Shown: positions 45,609 to 56,271 of the stretch, piece after piece | Numbering within the stretch: position 1 is the stretch's first letter | Layout of the letters: every line of letters starts with the position of its first letter | DNA from: Symbiotaphrina buchneri | Taxonomy: Eukaryota > Ascomycota > Symbiotaphrinales > Symbiotaphrinaceae | Assembly: GCA_001599915.1 (NCBI GenBank) | Contig: BCIG01000006.1 | Span: 744,001-808,000 of the forward strand | DNA length: 64,000 nt | Direction: 5' to 3' | Position numbers and translations under genes: made by a program | Notes under the pieces: model-generated | Told to the model about the DNA's origin: nothing | Databases searched by the model: none | Seen by the model: the letters and a program-made list of their open reading frames with translations, nothing else

Positions 45609-46029
45609 GATGCCAGAAGCCTCGTTCCCGTGGCGGCGATGAAGTCGGCAAGGAAGGAGGAGGTGCGATGATAGAGGACAAGAAGGGAAGAGGAAGCTTC
45701 AGCGGGTTTACCTTGCTGTGTATGCCTGAGACTCCAAGCTACAGGGTAGAGTACCCAAGCTAGTCTTACCTTAGGTGTAGCTCCTTGACGCGGCGCCGTG
45801 TGCCTGGTGCTTAGTCATAAGCGCCCGCTTAAACAGTCAATTATTCGACGCGTAGAGCGTCACCACTTCGCGTCATCCGAGCTTCTGCTGCAGTGCCAGA
45901 ACAAGTGCTTGTGCGACAACATCACTTCCTGTCGCTCCAAGCTCGGCATTGCTACGTAGGAGGGGACAGAGTCAAGCGCACGATTGACTTTGCATCTCCT
46001 GTTGGAGGTGCTCATCTAACTCAAACTCA
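45609..46029. promoter_or_regulatory. Divergent promoter, PRE8 (-) and RFC1 (+), with an ACGCGT box
   Basis: 421 bp. ACGCGT at 45848–45853 is a perfect MluI cell-cycle box core, about 180 bp upstream of RFC1. MBF binds such sites to time G1/S expression of replication genes in yeasts. Whether the site serves this gene is inferred. Confidence 0.5.
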
Positions 46030-49000
46030 ATGCCCTCGGATATCCGCTCCTTCTTCGGAGGGAAAGGGAGTCAGTCGACCCCCTCAAGTCAGGACAAGCC
46101 AGCGACCAGGAAAGAGGAGGTAGCAAGCAAAAGAAAGAGGAACTCCAGAAAAGTCATCGATGACGAAAGTGAGGACGACGACTATGCCAAACCTTCTAAG
46201 AAGACTACGCCCAAGAAAGCATCCCCCAGGAAGCCAGTGTATGTCAACCTCTGCCTGATGCCTCCCTTGTCCCAAATGCTGAGATGTGCAACTCTTAGGA
46301 AGAAAGAGTCGCCGAAAGGTACCGAGGTCAGTACCTCAGATTACTTTGCGTCGAGCAAGCCAAAGCCCGTAAAACCGTCGGTAGCAGAAACCCCCAAAAC
46401 TGGCAAGCTTAAATCAGGCGATACGACTCCAAGCAGAACTGCTTCGAATGGGCGGACATCGGGGCGGAAGAAGACTACCATGAACTATGCAGAAGATGAC
46501 GAGGATGATGATGATGCATTTGCAGACGTATCTATATTCGATCTGAATAAAGGAAATGACAGGACCAATGCTGAAAGCGACCGGGATGATTTTGTCAAAC
46601 CCGGCCGTCAGACTAGCCATAGGGCTAAGCAAGCCTCAATAAAGCCGGATGAGGACGGAGCATACACGGAAGAAAACGATGTGGACATGGAGGAAGCAGA
46701 GCCGGACGTCGAGGAGCTTGTCCCGACGCCGAGGGAGAAGATCGTCAAAGACACCGGTGTCAACCGCGGCAAGTCAAGCGCGGTTGCAAATGGGAAAAAA
46801 CGGAAGTCGGATATATTCGAGGAAGAAGACGAAGAAGAGCCAGCACCAAAGAAAGGACGGGCTAGGAAGGAGAAGTCTCCTGTCAAAAAATCTCCAGTCA
46901 AGAAGAAGTCCTCAACAAGATTCGCGGATGATCCAGAGGATAAAGGAATACAAGACATCTTTGATAGCATCCCGACTGTCCGTCCACCCACGCCTCCTTC
47001 AGCATCAGGCGAAAGCAAACCATTCAACTTTCGTGATCATGCTCAGTCCCGTTCACAGCCTGCTCCCCTCGCGGGCTCGAAAGAGCTCCCGGTCGGGGAG
47101 GAGAATTGCTTAGCGGGTCTTACCTTCGTGTTCACTGGCCTTTTGGAATCACTGGGTAGAGAAGAGGGTCAAGAACTTGTCAAGCGGTATGGAGGGAAAG
47201 TCACCACGGCTCCAAGTTCAAAAACAAGCTATGTTGTCCTTGGTAATGATGCCGGCCCAAAAAAGCTGGAAACAATCCGGAAATTTAATCTAAAAACAAT
47301 CAATGAAGACGGCCTTTTCGAGCTAATCCGAAGGCTGCCTGCAAATGGAGGAAGCGGCAAGGCAGCGGAAAAGGCGCAGGAAAAGAAGCAGCAGGAGGAG
47401 GAGGAGAAGGTGCGCCAGATGGCGGCCGAGATGGAGAAAGAGGAACGAAGAAAGGGTGGTGCTGGCGGAGCTGGAGGTGGATCAGCCGGTACTACGAATG
47501 GTACAGCTGGCAAACCATTGACCTCCGAATTATGGACAGTCAAGTATGCACCAAGAGCTACAAAAGATATCTGTGGCAACAAAGCTCCGGTGGAGAGACT
47601 CCAGCGATGGCTTAGAAACTGGCACAACAGTGCGAGACTCAATTTCAAGAAGCCAGGTCCGGATGGTAGCGGCCTTTACCGCGCCGTCATGATACATGGT
47701 CCTCCGGGTATCGGAAAGACCACAGCTGCACATCTGGTCGCCAAGCTGGAAGGATTCGACATCTTGGAGACTAATGCTAGTGATACGAGGAGTAAGAAGC
47801 TTGTTGAGACTGGACTCAAAGGCATTCTGGACAATACCTCTCTGTTGGGATACTTTGCCGGTGATGCTAAGAAGGTTGAAGCGTCCAGGAAGAAGATAGT
47901 GCTCATCATGGACGAGGTCGACGGGATGTCAGCCGGTGATCGTGGTGGTGTCGGTGCACTTGCGGCGATCTGCAGAAAGACCCACATACCAATGATTCTT
48001 ATTTGCAATGAGAGGAGGCTACCAAAGATGAAACCTTTTGATGGGGTGACATTTGATCTTGGCTTCAGGAGACCTACTGTGCAAGACATCCGCTCGAGGA
48101 TCATGACAATCTGCTTCCGCGAAGGACTGAAGTTCCCGCCCAATGTAATCGATGCCCTCATCGAGGGCAGTCACGCGGACATAAGACAAATTATCAACAT
48201 GATCTCTACCGCGCGCCTGGATCAAAACGCAATGGATTTTGATCAAGGCAAAGCCATGTCGAAGGCTTGGGAGAAGCATGTCATATTGAAACCATGGGAC
48301 ATTATTTCCAAACTATTAGGTGGAGGGATATTCTCGTCTGCCAGCAAAGCAACACTGAACGATAAGATCGGGCTTTACTTCAACGATCATGAGTTCAGCT
48401 ACTTGATGCTGCAGGAGAATTACTTGAAGACCCAGCCTACCATAGCCAGCAGTTACTCCGGAAGAGAAAAGAAGCTGAAGCTGCTGGAACTGGTCGATCA
48501 AGCAGCGGAGAGCATCAGCGACGGCGACTTGGTGGACAGGATGATTCATGGCTCCCAACAACAGTGGAGCCTGATGCCCACACATGCTGTCTTTTCCACG
48601 GTACGCCCCGCGAGCTTCGTTGCAGGAACACTAGCGGGGTCCGGAGGGATAGGATTTACCAGCTGGTTGGGTCAGAATAGCAAGCAAAGTAAGTCTCCAT
48701 TTTCCTTCTGTTGTCGAGTGCAACCTTTCTAACCGCAGTAGCCAAACTTGGTCGCTATGTGAAAGAGATACAAGGGCACATGCGCTTACGTGCTTCTGGT
48801 GATCGTGACGAAATCCGCCAGCAATATATACCCATACTTTGGCGCGACCTCGTCCAGAAATTACAGAGAGAAGGAAAAGAGGCTGTACCAGAGGTCATCG
48901 AGCTGATGGACAGTTACTTCCTGACGAAAGAGGATTGGGACGCCATTCTTGAACTTGGGGTCGGCCCAATGGACATGGAAAGAGTCAAGATAGAGACTCA

Positions 49001-49437
49001 GACCAAGGCTACTTTCACCAGGATGTAAGTTGAACCTTTTTTGGATCCATTGCAGCTGCTAAAGTTCGAAATATAGGTACAACCAGCAATCACACCCTCT
49101 GCCCTTCATGAAAGCTAGCAGCGTCGTGGCACCCAAGAAGCTGGCAAAAGAGCAACCTGATCTCGAAGAAGCGATCGAGGAATCCGACGAGGGCGAAGAT
49201 CTGACGGTGGAGAAGATCGAGGACGAGGAGGAAGAGCTTGACTTGACGAAAGATAAATACGTCAAGGTACCAAAGGCGAAGAAGGCGTCGAAGAAGGCCG
49301 CACCCGCGAAAAAGAAGGCGAAGGCCGAGGATGAAGACCTGGACGATGAGAGCGAGGAGGACGTGAAACCCAAGAAGGGCCGGGGTGGTGGCAAAAGCAA
49401 CACAGCCACGAAGGGGAAGGGCAAGGCGAAGAAGTGA
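46030..49437 (+). CDS. RFC1: Replication factor C large subunit (RFC1)
   Basis: The largest subunit of the clamp loader that places PCNA on primer–template junctions. Exons are 46030–46238, 46299–48688, 48739–49024 and 49077–49437; introns of 60, 50 and 52 bp; phases agree; 1,081 residues. It starts MPSDIRSFFGGKGSQ, with a PIP-box-like FF segment. A long basic/acidic linker follows. The BRCT domain (EENCLAGLTFVFTGLLESLGREEGQ…KTSYVVLGNDAGPKK) comes next, then the AAA+ module: YAPRATKDICGNK, Walker A GPPGIGKTT, Walker B LIMDEVDGM, sensor segment LICNERR. The RFC1-specific C-terminal domain follows. The tail is alternating acidic and Lys/Ala-rich (PKAKKASKKAAPAKKKAKAE). Nothing is missing. Confidence 0.97.
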
Positions 49438-50098
49438 TGCATAATGGACGCAGGACACTACGCACGGTTATCTCGCCCTTTTACTCGCTGACTGGCAGAT
49501 TTATGGGACGTTGATTCATATGGTGTCCGCTGCTTCCATTGCTTGGGTGTATTCTAAGGGAGCAACATATCGCATACTGGCTCATCAAGCACGGCGCTTC
49601 GTCATTGTCGTTATGATAATATCTGCCTGATTGGGCATCTAGCAAGCGCTTCAATGATACATACTCGAGTGATGGGTTCCTTGCTGAGAAATTCCATGGC
49701 TACGATATTTAATGTAAGCGATTAAGTCGGAGTAGTGTCACGACTTGATTATTCCATGTGACTGCGAGGCATATATCATTCCACTACTGAACCACTGCAA
49801 TACTCGCATCATTCTTTGATTAAATTTATCGTTAAGTCGTAAAAGAGGGTATCTGTATCGCACGCTCAAAACAACAGTTGTTGTACAAATATGGAGCGCT
49901 CTCTCTACCCGGGTCCGCGCTCTACAAAAGACCCGAGTCGCATCACTACCCCGCAACTACATCTACAAAAGGACGAAACGATTGCTCTCGAACGAGCAAG
50001 ACGTCCCTAGAAGCTAAGCTTGCCACCACGCTCCATAAATCATCAGGAAGGCTTCCTTGATCTATAGGTATAGCGACCAACCGCCGGCGAGAGAGAGC
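49438..50098. other. Convergent 3' flanks of RFC1 and the MFS gene
   Basis: 661 bp, no supported gene. Confidence 0.45.
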
Positions 50099-52158
50099 CT
50101 ACACCCGGTGATCAGGACGATGCTCCGTCTCGTGCGCGAAGGAGCTCTTCTCATGCTCAACGTTTTCGTGCTGGTACAGACGTTCCGGCTCGACCTGCTG
50201 TCGGAGAACATAGCGACGGAAGAAATAGGGAATCTGGCGCAGGCCATAGGCCGCGTGGAGCCGGGTCGGCACGCTGAACACCTGGTCCAGCTCCTCGAGC
50301 GAAAGCCCCTTGGTCTCGGGCACGAAGAACAGCACCAGGAAGAAGCCCACGATGTTCCACGCCCCGTACCATCCGAAGGCCCCCTGCGGCGTGAACGCCC
50401 GCTGAAGACTTGGCCATGTGATCGACAGCACGAAGTTGAAGAACCAGGTTGTCGCGGTTGCTAGACTCATCCCGTGGGCGCGGACGTACAACGGGTACGC
50501 TTCGGCGGAGTAGGTGAATGGTACGGGGCCTTCGCCCGGGGAGTAGACCATGCCGTACAGGTAGATTCCCAAGGCGATACAGCCGACATGCGCCTTGGAG
50601 TTCTCCGGGATCCAGAAGCTGAAGCCGGTGAAGAAGAGAAACATGGCCATCAGTGGGAAAGTGGTGAGAAGCAGGTTACGGCGACCGAACGTGTCGATGG
50701 TGTAGACGGCAGGAATGGCAAAGAGGAAGTTGATGACTCCGAAACCGAGGGAAGCGGCCAGCGCATTGATCTCCGAGAAGTTGGCGTCGAGGAATATTTG
50801 AGACGAATAATATGCAATGACGTTCACACCGCAGAACTGCCATGGTTAGCCATTATCACAATGGGAACTCACTAGAGGCATACCTGCTGCATGAACATCA
50901 CAATCTCTGAGCCAAGCATAGCACGTCTGTTCCTGGGAACAGTGATAATCTCCATGATCTTGCTCTGACCTAGTCTCATAGTATTCTCCGCTTCAAGCAG
51001 AGTGTGCATGTAGAAGAGATCCCGCGCTGCTTGAATCTTATTGTAACGGAGCCTGCACATGGCCTTGTGTGCTTTTGCGTGACGCCCTTTGCTCATATAC
51101 CAGCGAGGCGATTCAGGGCACAGGAAGACGAAGCAGCAGACAATAAGCGCGGGTAGCAACGCCGAAGCCATCATCAGGCGCCAGTTCAGGCCCGTAATGT
51201 TGTGGGTATCAGGGACTTCGTAGAAAGCCAGATCCGACGCATAACCAAGCATGATGCCGAACGCGGTCCACATCTGCCACTGCATCACCAAAGCGCCTCG
51301 GATGGCAGGAGGAGTCGTCTCGGCAGCATAAATGGGTACGGTGGCTGACTTGGGCCCAATACCCAGACCAAGGGCGAACCTAGCGATGAACATGTGCCAC
51401 CAGGTATTGACAAAGCCTTGCCACAAACAGGCCAGGAAGGAAAAGGTACAAGTAATGAAGATAGTTCCCCTTCGGCCGAACCAGTTATTGAATGGCACGG
51501 TCAACCAGCAGCCGACGAAAGCACAGCAGAGGTATGGCGCAGAGTTAACGAGTCCAGTCAACCAGGTGGATCTCGAGTCGCCGTTGTCGATACCGAATTG
51601 AGCCGTGTAGAAGATCTGAGCCCCATTGACGACCGTTTCATCTGCATGTGTCAGGAGAGATATGCCGGCTTCGGGAGGTTAGGAGGGCTTACCCATTCCC
51701 TGAACAGCAGCGCAAGTCGAGCACAGGACAATGACTAAGTACATCAGCCTTGGCTGGGACCATCGATGGCTGATTTCTCTGGTCAGGACGGCTGTCTCAG
51801 AGTCATTCAGCCCATCCACGGTATCATGCTTCAGAGGGTCTTGGGCGATGATAGCTCCCAGACGGAAAGCTCTGATATCTTCCTCGTCACCGACTTCGAA
51901 CTTCCGGACATAATTCTCGCCCATCCGGGCTAACTCGGCATGACTGTAACCAGCCAGAGGGTTGGCCAACTTCGCGTTGATGTTCCGACGAGCACGTTCC
52001 GCAGCGCTCATGGACTGCTGACGGCCACGGGCATGGGCCATATTTTCTGTCCGTTCCGCCTCGAACTTGGTGGAGGTCTGCGAGTCCTCGCGCTCTCTGT
52101 GGTCGACGCCGTACTCGTCGTATGAGTTATCGCGGGGGAGTTCTTCCTTCGCCACCAT
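50099..52158 (-). CDS. MFS sugar transporter
   Basis: A plasma-membrane sugar porter of the major facilitator superfamily with about 12 membrane spans. Exons are 51693–52158, 50884–51641 and 50099–50836; introns of 51 and 47 bp; 653 residues. A hydrophilic N-terminal extension of ~135 residues comes first. Signatures include WFGRRGTIFI, RFALGLGIGPKSATVPIYAAE, the sugar-porter motif PESPRWYMSKGR, TFGRRNLLL in the second half, SPGEGPVPFTYSAEAYP, and PETKGLSLEELDQVF at the end. The PESPRW and PETKG blocks place it in the sugar porter family. The long N-terminus and the GEGPVPFTYSAE segment are typical of a fungal subgroup of uncertain substrate. No neighbouring catabolic genes suggest a specific sugar. 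Confidence 0.93.
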
Positions 52159-53051
52159 GATGTGGATTGTTTCGTCTTGAGAGGTTCCTTAGAGGGCGTT
52201 GTGGTATATGCGACTCAGATACTGAGCACGAGGGGTTGCATTCATGAGCGACAGGGAGGGCAGCTCATTAATCGAAGATATGTACAGATGGAGTAAGAAA
52301 GGAAAGCCCGGGATTCCAAGACGGACGAGTACAGGGTGTGGGGAGGTAAGCACATTATATACATACAACGTCTTTTTCTCCGTGGGTTAGGCCAAGGCAC
52401 GCTCAAAACTTAGGGACATGGCGGAGGTGGAAGAAATATGTCAGCCCAGAGCTGCCTGATAAGCCGAGCTGAACAGACTTGGCGGCATTTGCGGAGGTGG
52501 AAAGTGAACCCGTATTGCGGGGCGAAGGCTGTGTGAGCACTCTAGTTGGTCCCGCTCGCTGACGCCGATCTTGACCCGTACCGCCCCCAACATTCCCCAC
52601 GATTGGGTCCATGTCGTGTGCCTAGCAGAAGCAGATAAATAATCTACTCATCCGTTGAGGATCCAGACGGAGAAGCAGTGAGTGGTATAACCTGAACTGG
52701 TTGTCTGAAGGGAATAGGCAATTCTACGAGTACCACGGGCAGCAGTCCAGATTGGATAATTGATCTTGGCTGGATGATCATGGGCATCATGTGCGCAACG
52801 TTTAACTGTAACGGACAGAGTTATGCAAGGCATCTACGAAGTAAAAAGTACGAAGCGGATAGGGTCTTCTTGTGCTTCGTATTCAAGTCCCTTCGACGTC
52901 ATCGGCGCAATCAACAACAACGGCGCGAACTCTTGGCAGGGTCCTTGGCGCCTCAGCTCTCGAACCACAAACGGTCATCTCCACTCCACCAAGCCTGGGC
53001 AATTGATATCGTTCAGTAGCACGCTGCAGGAGATGAGCAGACTTTCCTCAT
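52159..53051. other. MFS promoter / downstream of unknown gene
   Basis: 893 bp between two minus-strand genes. An imperfect repeat of GGCGGAGGTGGAA-type sequence occurs at about 52422 and 52489. No supported gene. Confidence 0.45.
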
Positions 53052-53808
53052 CTAGTCCTTCTTGGCAGAATTGTCGAATCTGACCCTCTTCGCCGTCTTT
53101 GTGCCAATGCCCGTGGCTTGCTTCGTGACCTGGCCCTCATTGACAATCCTCAGTGGCCCACGGTGGTCGGCTGCATCGTACTTGACTACCGGATCGTGCT
53201 CGACTACCGGATCGTACTCGACTATCGGATCGTATTTGACTACCGGAGAGTAATGCGCCACGGGAGGCTCTCCCTCTGATCGCCTGCGGAGAAGGCTTTG
53301 CTCGCGACGTGCGTGGTTTTCAATCAAGTCATCGATGCAATCCTTGGGGTGGTCCCACATGGCGTTGGCATACCGGATTGAAAGGGACATGCCAGGATTA
53401 ACTTCGCTGAAGATCCAGAGTGCGTTGTCAAGCGCTTGGTAGATCTCAATTGGGACACCATCCTCTGCCGTAAACTCCTCTAGATGTTGTTTTGCTTCAT
53501 CTATGCAATGTCAGCCTGGGCCTTCTCGTGTCTCATCACTTCTTTTCTGAACGTGGAGGGTAAGACAAGATTGATAGTTTAACAGAGAAAACCACTGCTC
53601 CTGTCATCCGGTTCAGATCGGAGGGCAAGAACTGCCGGCAGCAAGACATGCCGTTTCTTAATCTTCAAACAGGACGGCATTTCTGGAAATTTGAGACAAG
53701 TCTCTACAGAACAGGCTGTCCAACAGTGTCTGGCATTGCCTTTGTGACAATGAACAGATGATATAACTTACCGATAGGACGCGGACCATTTGGTTTGAGT
53801 TTGGTCAT
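53052..53808 (-). CDS. Small unknown protein with a PVVKYD tandem repeat and RVxF-like motif
   Basis: Exons are 53772–53808 and 53052–53500, with a 271-bp intron (GTAAGT…GCATAG), phase 1, 161 residues. The N-terminal half is predicted helical (IDEAKQHLEEFTAEDGVPIEIYQALDNALW). The middle is an 18-bp tandem repeat (53177–53248, four units) encoding PVVKYD-PIVEYD-PVVEHD-PVVKYD. The C-terminus is basic and contains KRVRF, which matches the protein phosphatase 1 docking consensus, close to the end (FDNSAKKD). I do not recognise the family. Whether KRVRF is used is unknown. Confidence 0.7.
53177..53248. repeat. 18-bp tandem repeat, four units, in coding sequence
   Basis: Units start at 53177, 53195, 53213 and 53231 with consensus CGTACTCGACTACCGGAT. 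Units differ at 1–3 positions, mostly transitions. The repeat lies inside the unknown gene at 53052–53808 and keeps its frame. Confidence 0.9.
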
Positions 53809-54809
53809 CGTGGTTGGCTGACAAGCTTGATCAAACCTGATCTGTGAATAGAGCTTAGAGGGATGCCTTCAACTGATGCGGACGTCTGGACTTGACGTAC
53901 AGTTTCAAACACAACGGGGTTGAAGACCCTTGTGGATGCAATATCTGACGTTATGCGTTCAAAGAGCCAGACAAGGACTTGGTTGGTAGTTATGTGCTTC
54001 CTGAAGAGAGCAGGCTGGTCTGCGTGCTCAGTGTAGATGGTCTGGCTGTGGAAGAACGCTCTAAACGTGCTCCGTTGTTTACCGTCACGTTCTATGAGTC
54101 TTCACGTTTACATTACCCCGACCCTTAGTCGTTGCTTATGTCGTTTCTCTTCACTTCCTCATTTATACCAGAACGGCGAGAGAAGTCTCGTTGAGACTTG
54201 TGAATGTTCTTTCTCATCATTGCTATAGCACTGACACTGTTTCCTTGCTTGACATATATATTTGCTAGGTGTTGGCATATTCATCATAGCTCTCAACTGG
54301 CTAGAGATCTGTCCTATTCACTTGCGGCATAAGGCCCAAAAAGCTGAATCAACGAGAGAGACCGGGAATGACTGAGCCGTTTCTCCAACAAGATCGAGTT
54401 GATCTGCATCTTGAAATCGGACCATCCCTGATCTGAGACAATTCCTGCCCTCATTGAGACCCTCTTGTGGCGGAATGGTGTGAATGCTGTAATAGCTGGC
54501 ATCTGTTATCTTGGATTGACGGATCTCATCTCCCCCTCTATTGAATCGAAGATAGTTAAGATGGTCATACATCACTTCCTTACTGGCCCTGGACCCTACA
54601 GATAACCTTCAGGTACCACCTGGTACTTGAAGATATCGGTCATATCGCATTTTTATATCATAGGGCATACGTCTACGTGATTGATTGTACGTCAGCGTTT
54701 CAATATTTGCACTTGATGCCATCATATGATTCCTTCGCTATGCAAGAAATAAGCCACAGGATCTACTAGTTCATCGAAACCCAACAACGTGTCATTCAAA
54801 CATGTCATG
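53809..54809. other. Intergenic 1 kb
   Basis: Between two minus-strand genes. ORFs are short and featureless. I see nothing coding. Confidence 0.45.
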
Positions 54810-55925
54810 TCATTTCGTCTCGCCATTGACAGCGTTCAGCCTGCCATCCAAAGTCCGCCATTCCTCCTTCCATCTCCTGATACCTTCTCTGAGCCTCGCA
54901 GCCTCCTTCCCTTCTACAGTAGTATCATCTTCAAGACCGTCAGACAGCGAAAGCCACCGGCCAGCCTGTACCTCGAGGCTCTTCAAGCCAACCTTCAATC
55001 CCATCAGCTCATAGGCGCAGCGCTCCCTGTCCGCTTCCCATTCCTCCTGGAGCCGCTTGCGCGCTTCCTCTGCTCGCTGCGCTTGGGCCTCCGAGCGCTG
55101 CAGCTCTGTAGCATGCTGCTGCCCGCTGTTCTGGAGATCTGCTTGTAAGCTGGCTACATGTACTTCGAGCGATATGATCTGCTGCGCCGCGCGCTCTGCT
55201 TTCATGATGGTCACGTCGTGGATATGCCGCAGCTCGGCATGGCGCATGCGAAGATCACTGACGGTGGTTGTCAAGTGAGTGAGTAGTGCTTCGACTTCCC
55301 GCGCGAAGTCAGGGTCAATGACTGGCTGTCTGGCGATTGCATCTGTTTTGGCTGGAGGAACAGGGGTAGCGGGAGCGTCTGGCTGGGGAAGAACGGCAGT
55401 ACCCTCTCCAGTCACTGCTTCCGCAGACTCTTCATCCAGGAGATCGGTAAGAAGTGCATCTTCTTCGCAAGGCCCGTCGTCCACAGATTGCGCGATTGCG
55501 ACTCCCTCTAATTCATCCGGACCCGAGAGACCCGAGAAGTCAGAATGCACATTGGCCCCTAAGAATCGTCCATCTCTTGCCTCGACTACCGTCTCAATCG
55601 CATCAATCTGAGCATGCAGCTTCCCAATTGTAGCAGCATCTAAGCGCGCATTGCCCGCCAGCCGAGCAGTGAGATCTTGAAACCGCTGGACGAGGATATC
55701 GTGCTCATCCTCGTCTTCATCCGGCCGTGGAGATGACTCTGAGACACACGCTGATGTCTGCGACCTCGGTGAAGGACCGAAATGGTATTCCGCGAGACCA
55801 GGCGAGCGAGGCAGGCCCAGATTGGGGAAGTGGAAGCTCATGGCTTGCCTTGACGATGGTAACTGGGGGGAGTTCCAGGCATTGTGATTAAAAGACATAG
55901 GCCGGGGGCCAGTACTTGAGGCCAA
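54810..55925 (-). CDS. Coiled-coil protein of unknown function
   Basis: A single exon of 371 residues. Residues 1–70 are Ser/Pro-rich. An acidic patch (RPDEDEDEHD) leads to a first helix (ILVQRFQDLTARLAGNARL…LHAQIDAIETVVE). The middle is Pro/Ala-rich. The last 170 residues are a long coiled coil (FAREVEALLTHLTTTVSDLRMRH; RSEAQAQRAEEARKRLQEEWEADRERC) ending in RLREGIRRWKEEWRTLDGRL. No catalytic motif is present. The start at 55925 is the first Met; Met10 (MSFNHNAW) is also possible. The 346-bp gap to trpE is a shared divergent promoter. The protein could be a structural or adaptor protein, but no function is claimed. Confidence 0.75.
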   Translation of the reverse strand: MASSTGPRPMSFNHNAWNSPQLPSSRQAMSFHFPNLGLPRSPGLAEYHFGPSPRSQTSACVSESSPRPDEDEDEHDILVQRFQDLTARLAGNARLDAATIGKLHAQIDAIETVVEARDGRFLGANVHSDFSGLSGPDELEGVAIAQSVDDGPCEEDALLTDLLDEESAEAVTGEGTAVLPQPDAPATPVPPAKTDAIARQPVIDPDFAREVEALLTHLTTTVSDLRMRHAELRHIHDVTIMKAERAAQQIISLEVHVASLQADLQNSGQQHATELQRSEAQAQRAEEARKRLQEEWEADRERCAYELMGLKVGLKSLEVQAGRWLSLSDGLEDDTTVEGKEAARLREGIRRWKEEWRTLDGRLNAVNGETK

Positions 55926-56271
55926 TTCAGCCTACTAGAGCAGCATCATTCATGCCGACAGGGTGCTGGATTCCCGGAATTTTGGGAGTTGGGATGAAGC
56001 CTCAACATGCGCGCGGGAGTGTGCATAAGGGGTGGTCGTTCCCCGCAGTCTGTGTGCCTGTCGGATGGTGCGTGCATGCATGCATGGCCGATCCCGGAAG
56101 CGGCATGAATCATTCCACTTCTTTGCTCTTTCGAAATTTAGCTGCAACACCACCACCACCACCTCGTCGGTGCATTCACAGCTCTCTATAAGAATTGCAT
56201 AGCCCGGATACCACCTGTGTGTGCATTCCTCCAATTGGGCTTGAGGCAATTCTAGGGAGGCTTTGGCGGAG
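55926..56271. promoter_or_regulatory. Divergent promoter of the coiled-coil gene and trpE
   Basis: 346 bp. TATAA at 56187–56191 lies about 80 bp before the trpE start. TGAATCA at 56106–56112 differs by one base from the Gcn4/CpcA core. A GCATGCATGCATGG alternating run sits near 56075. Confidence 0.45.
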
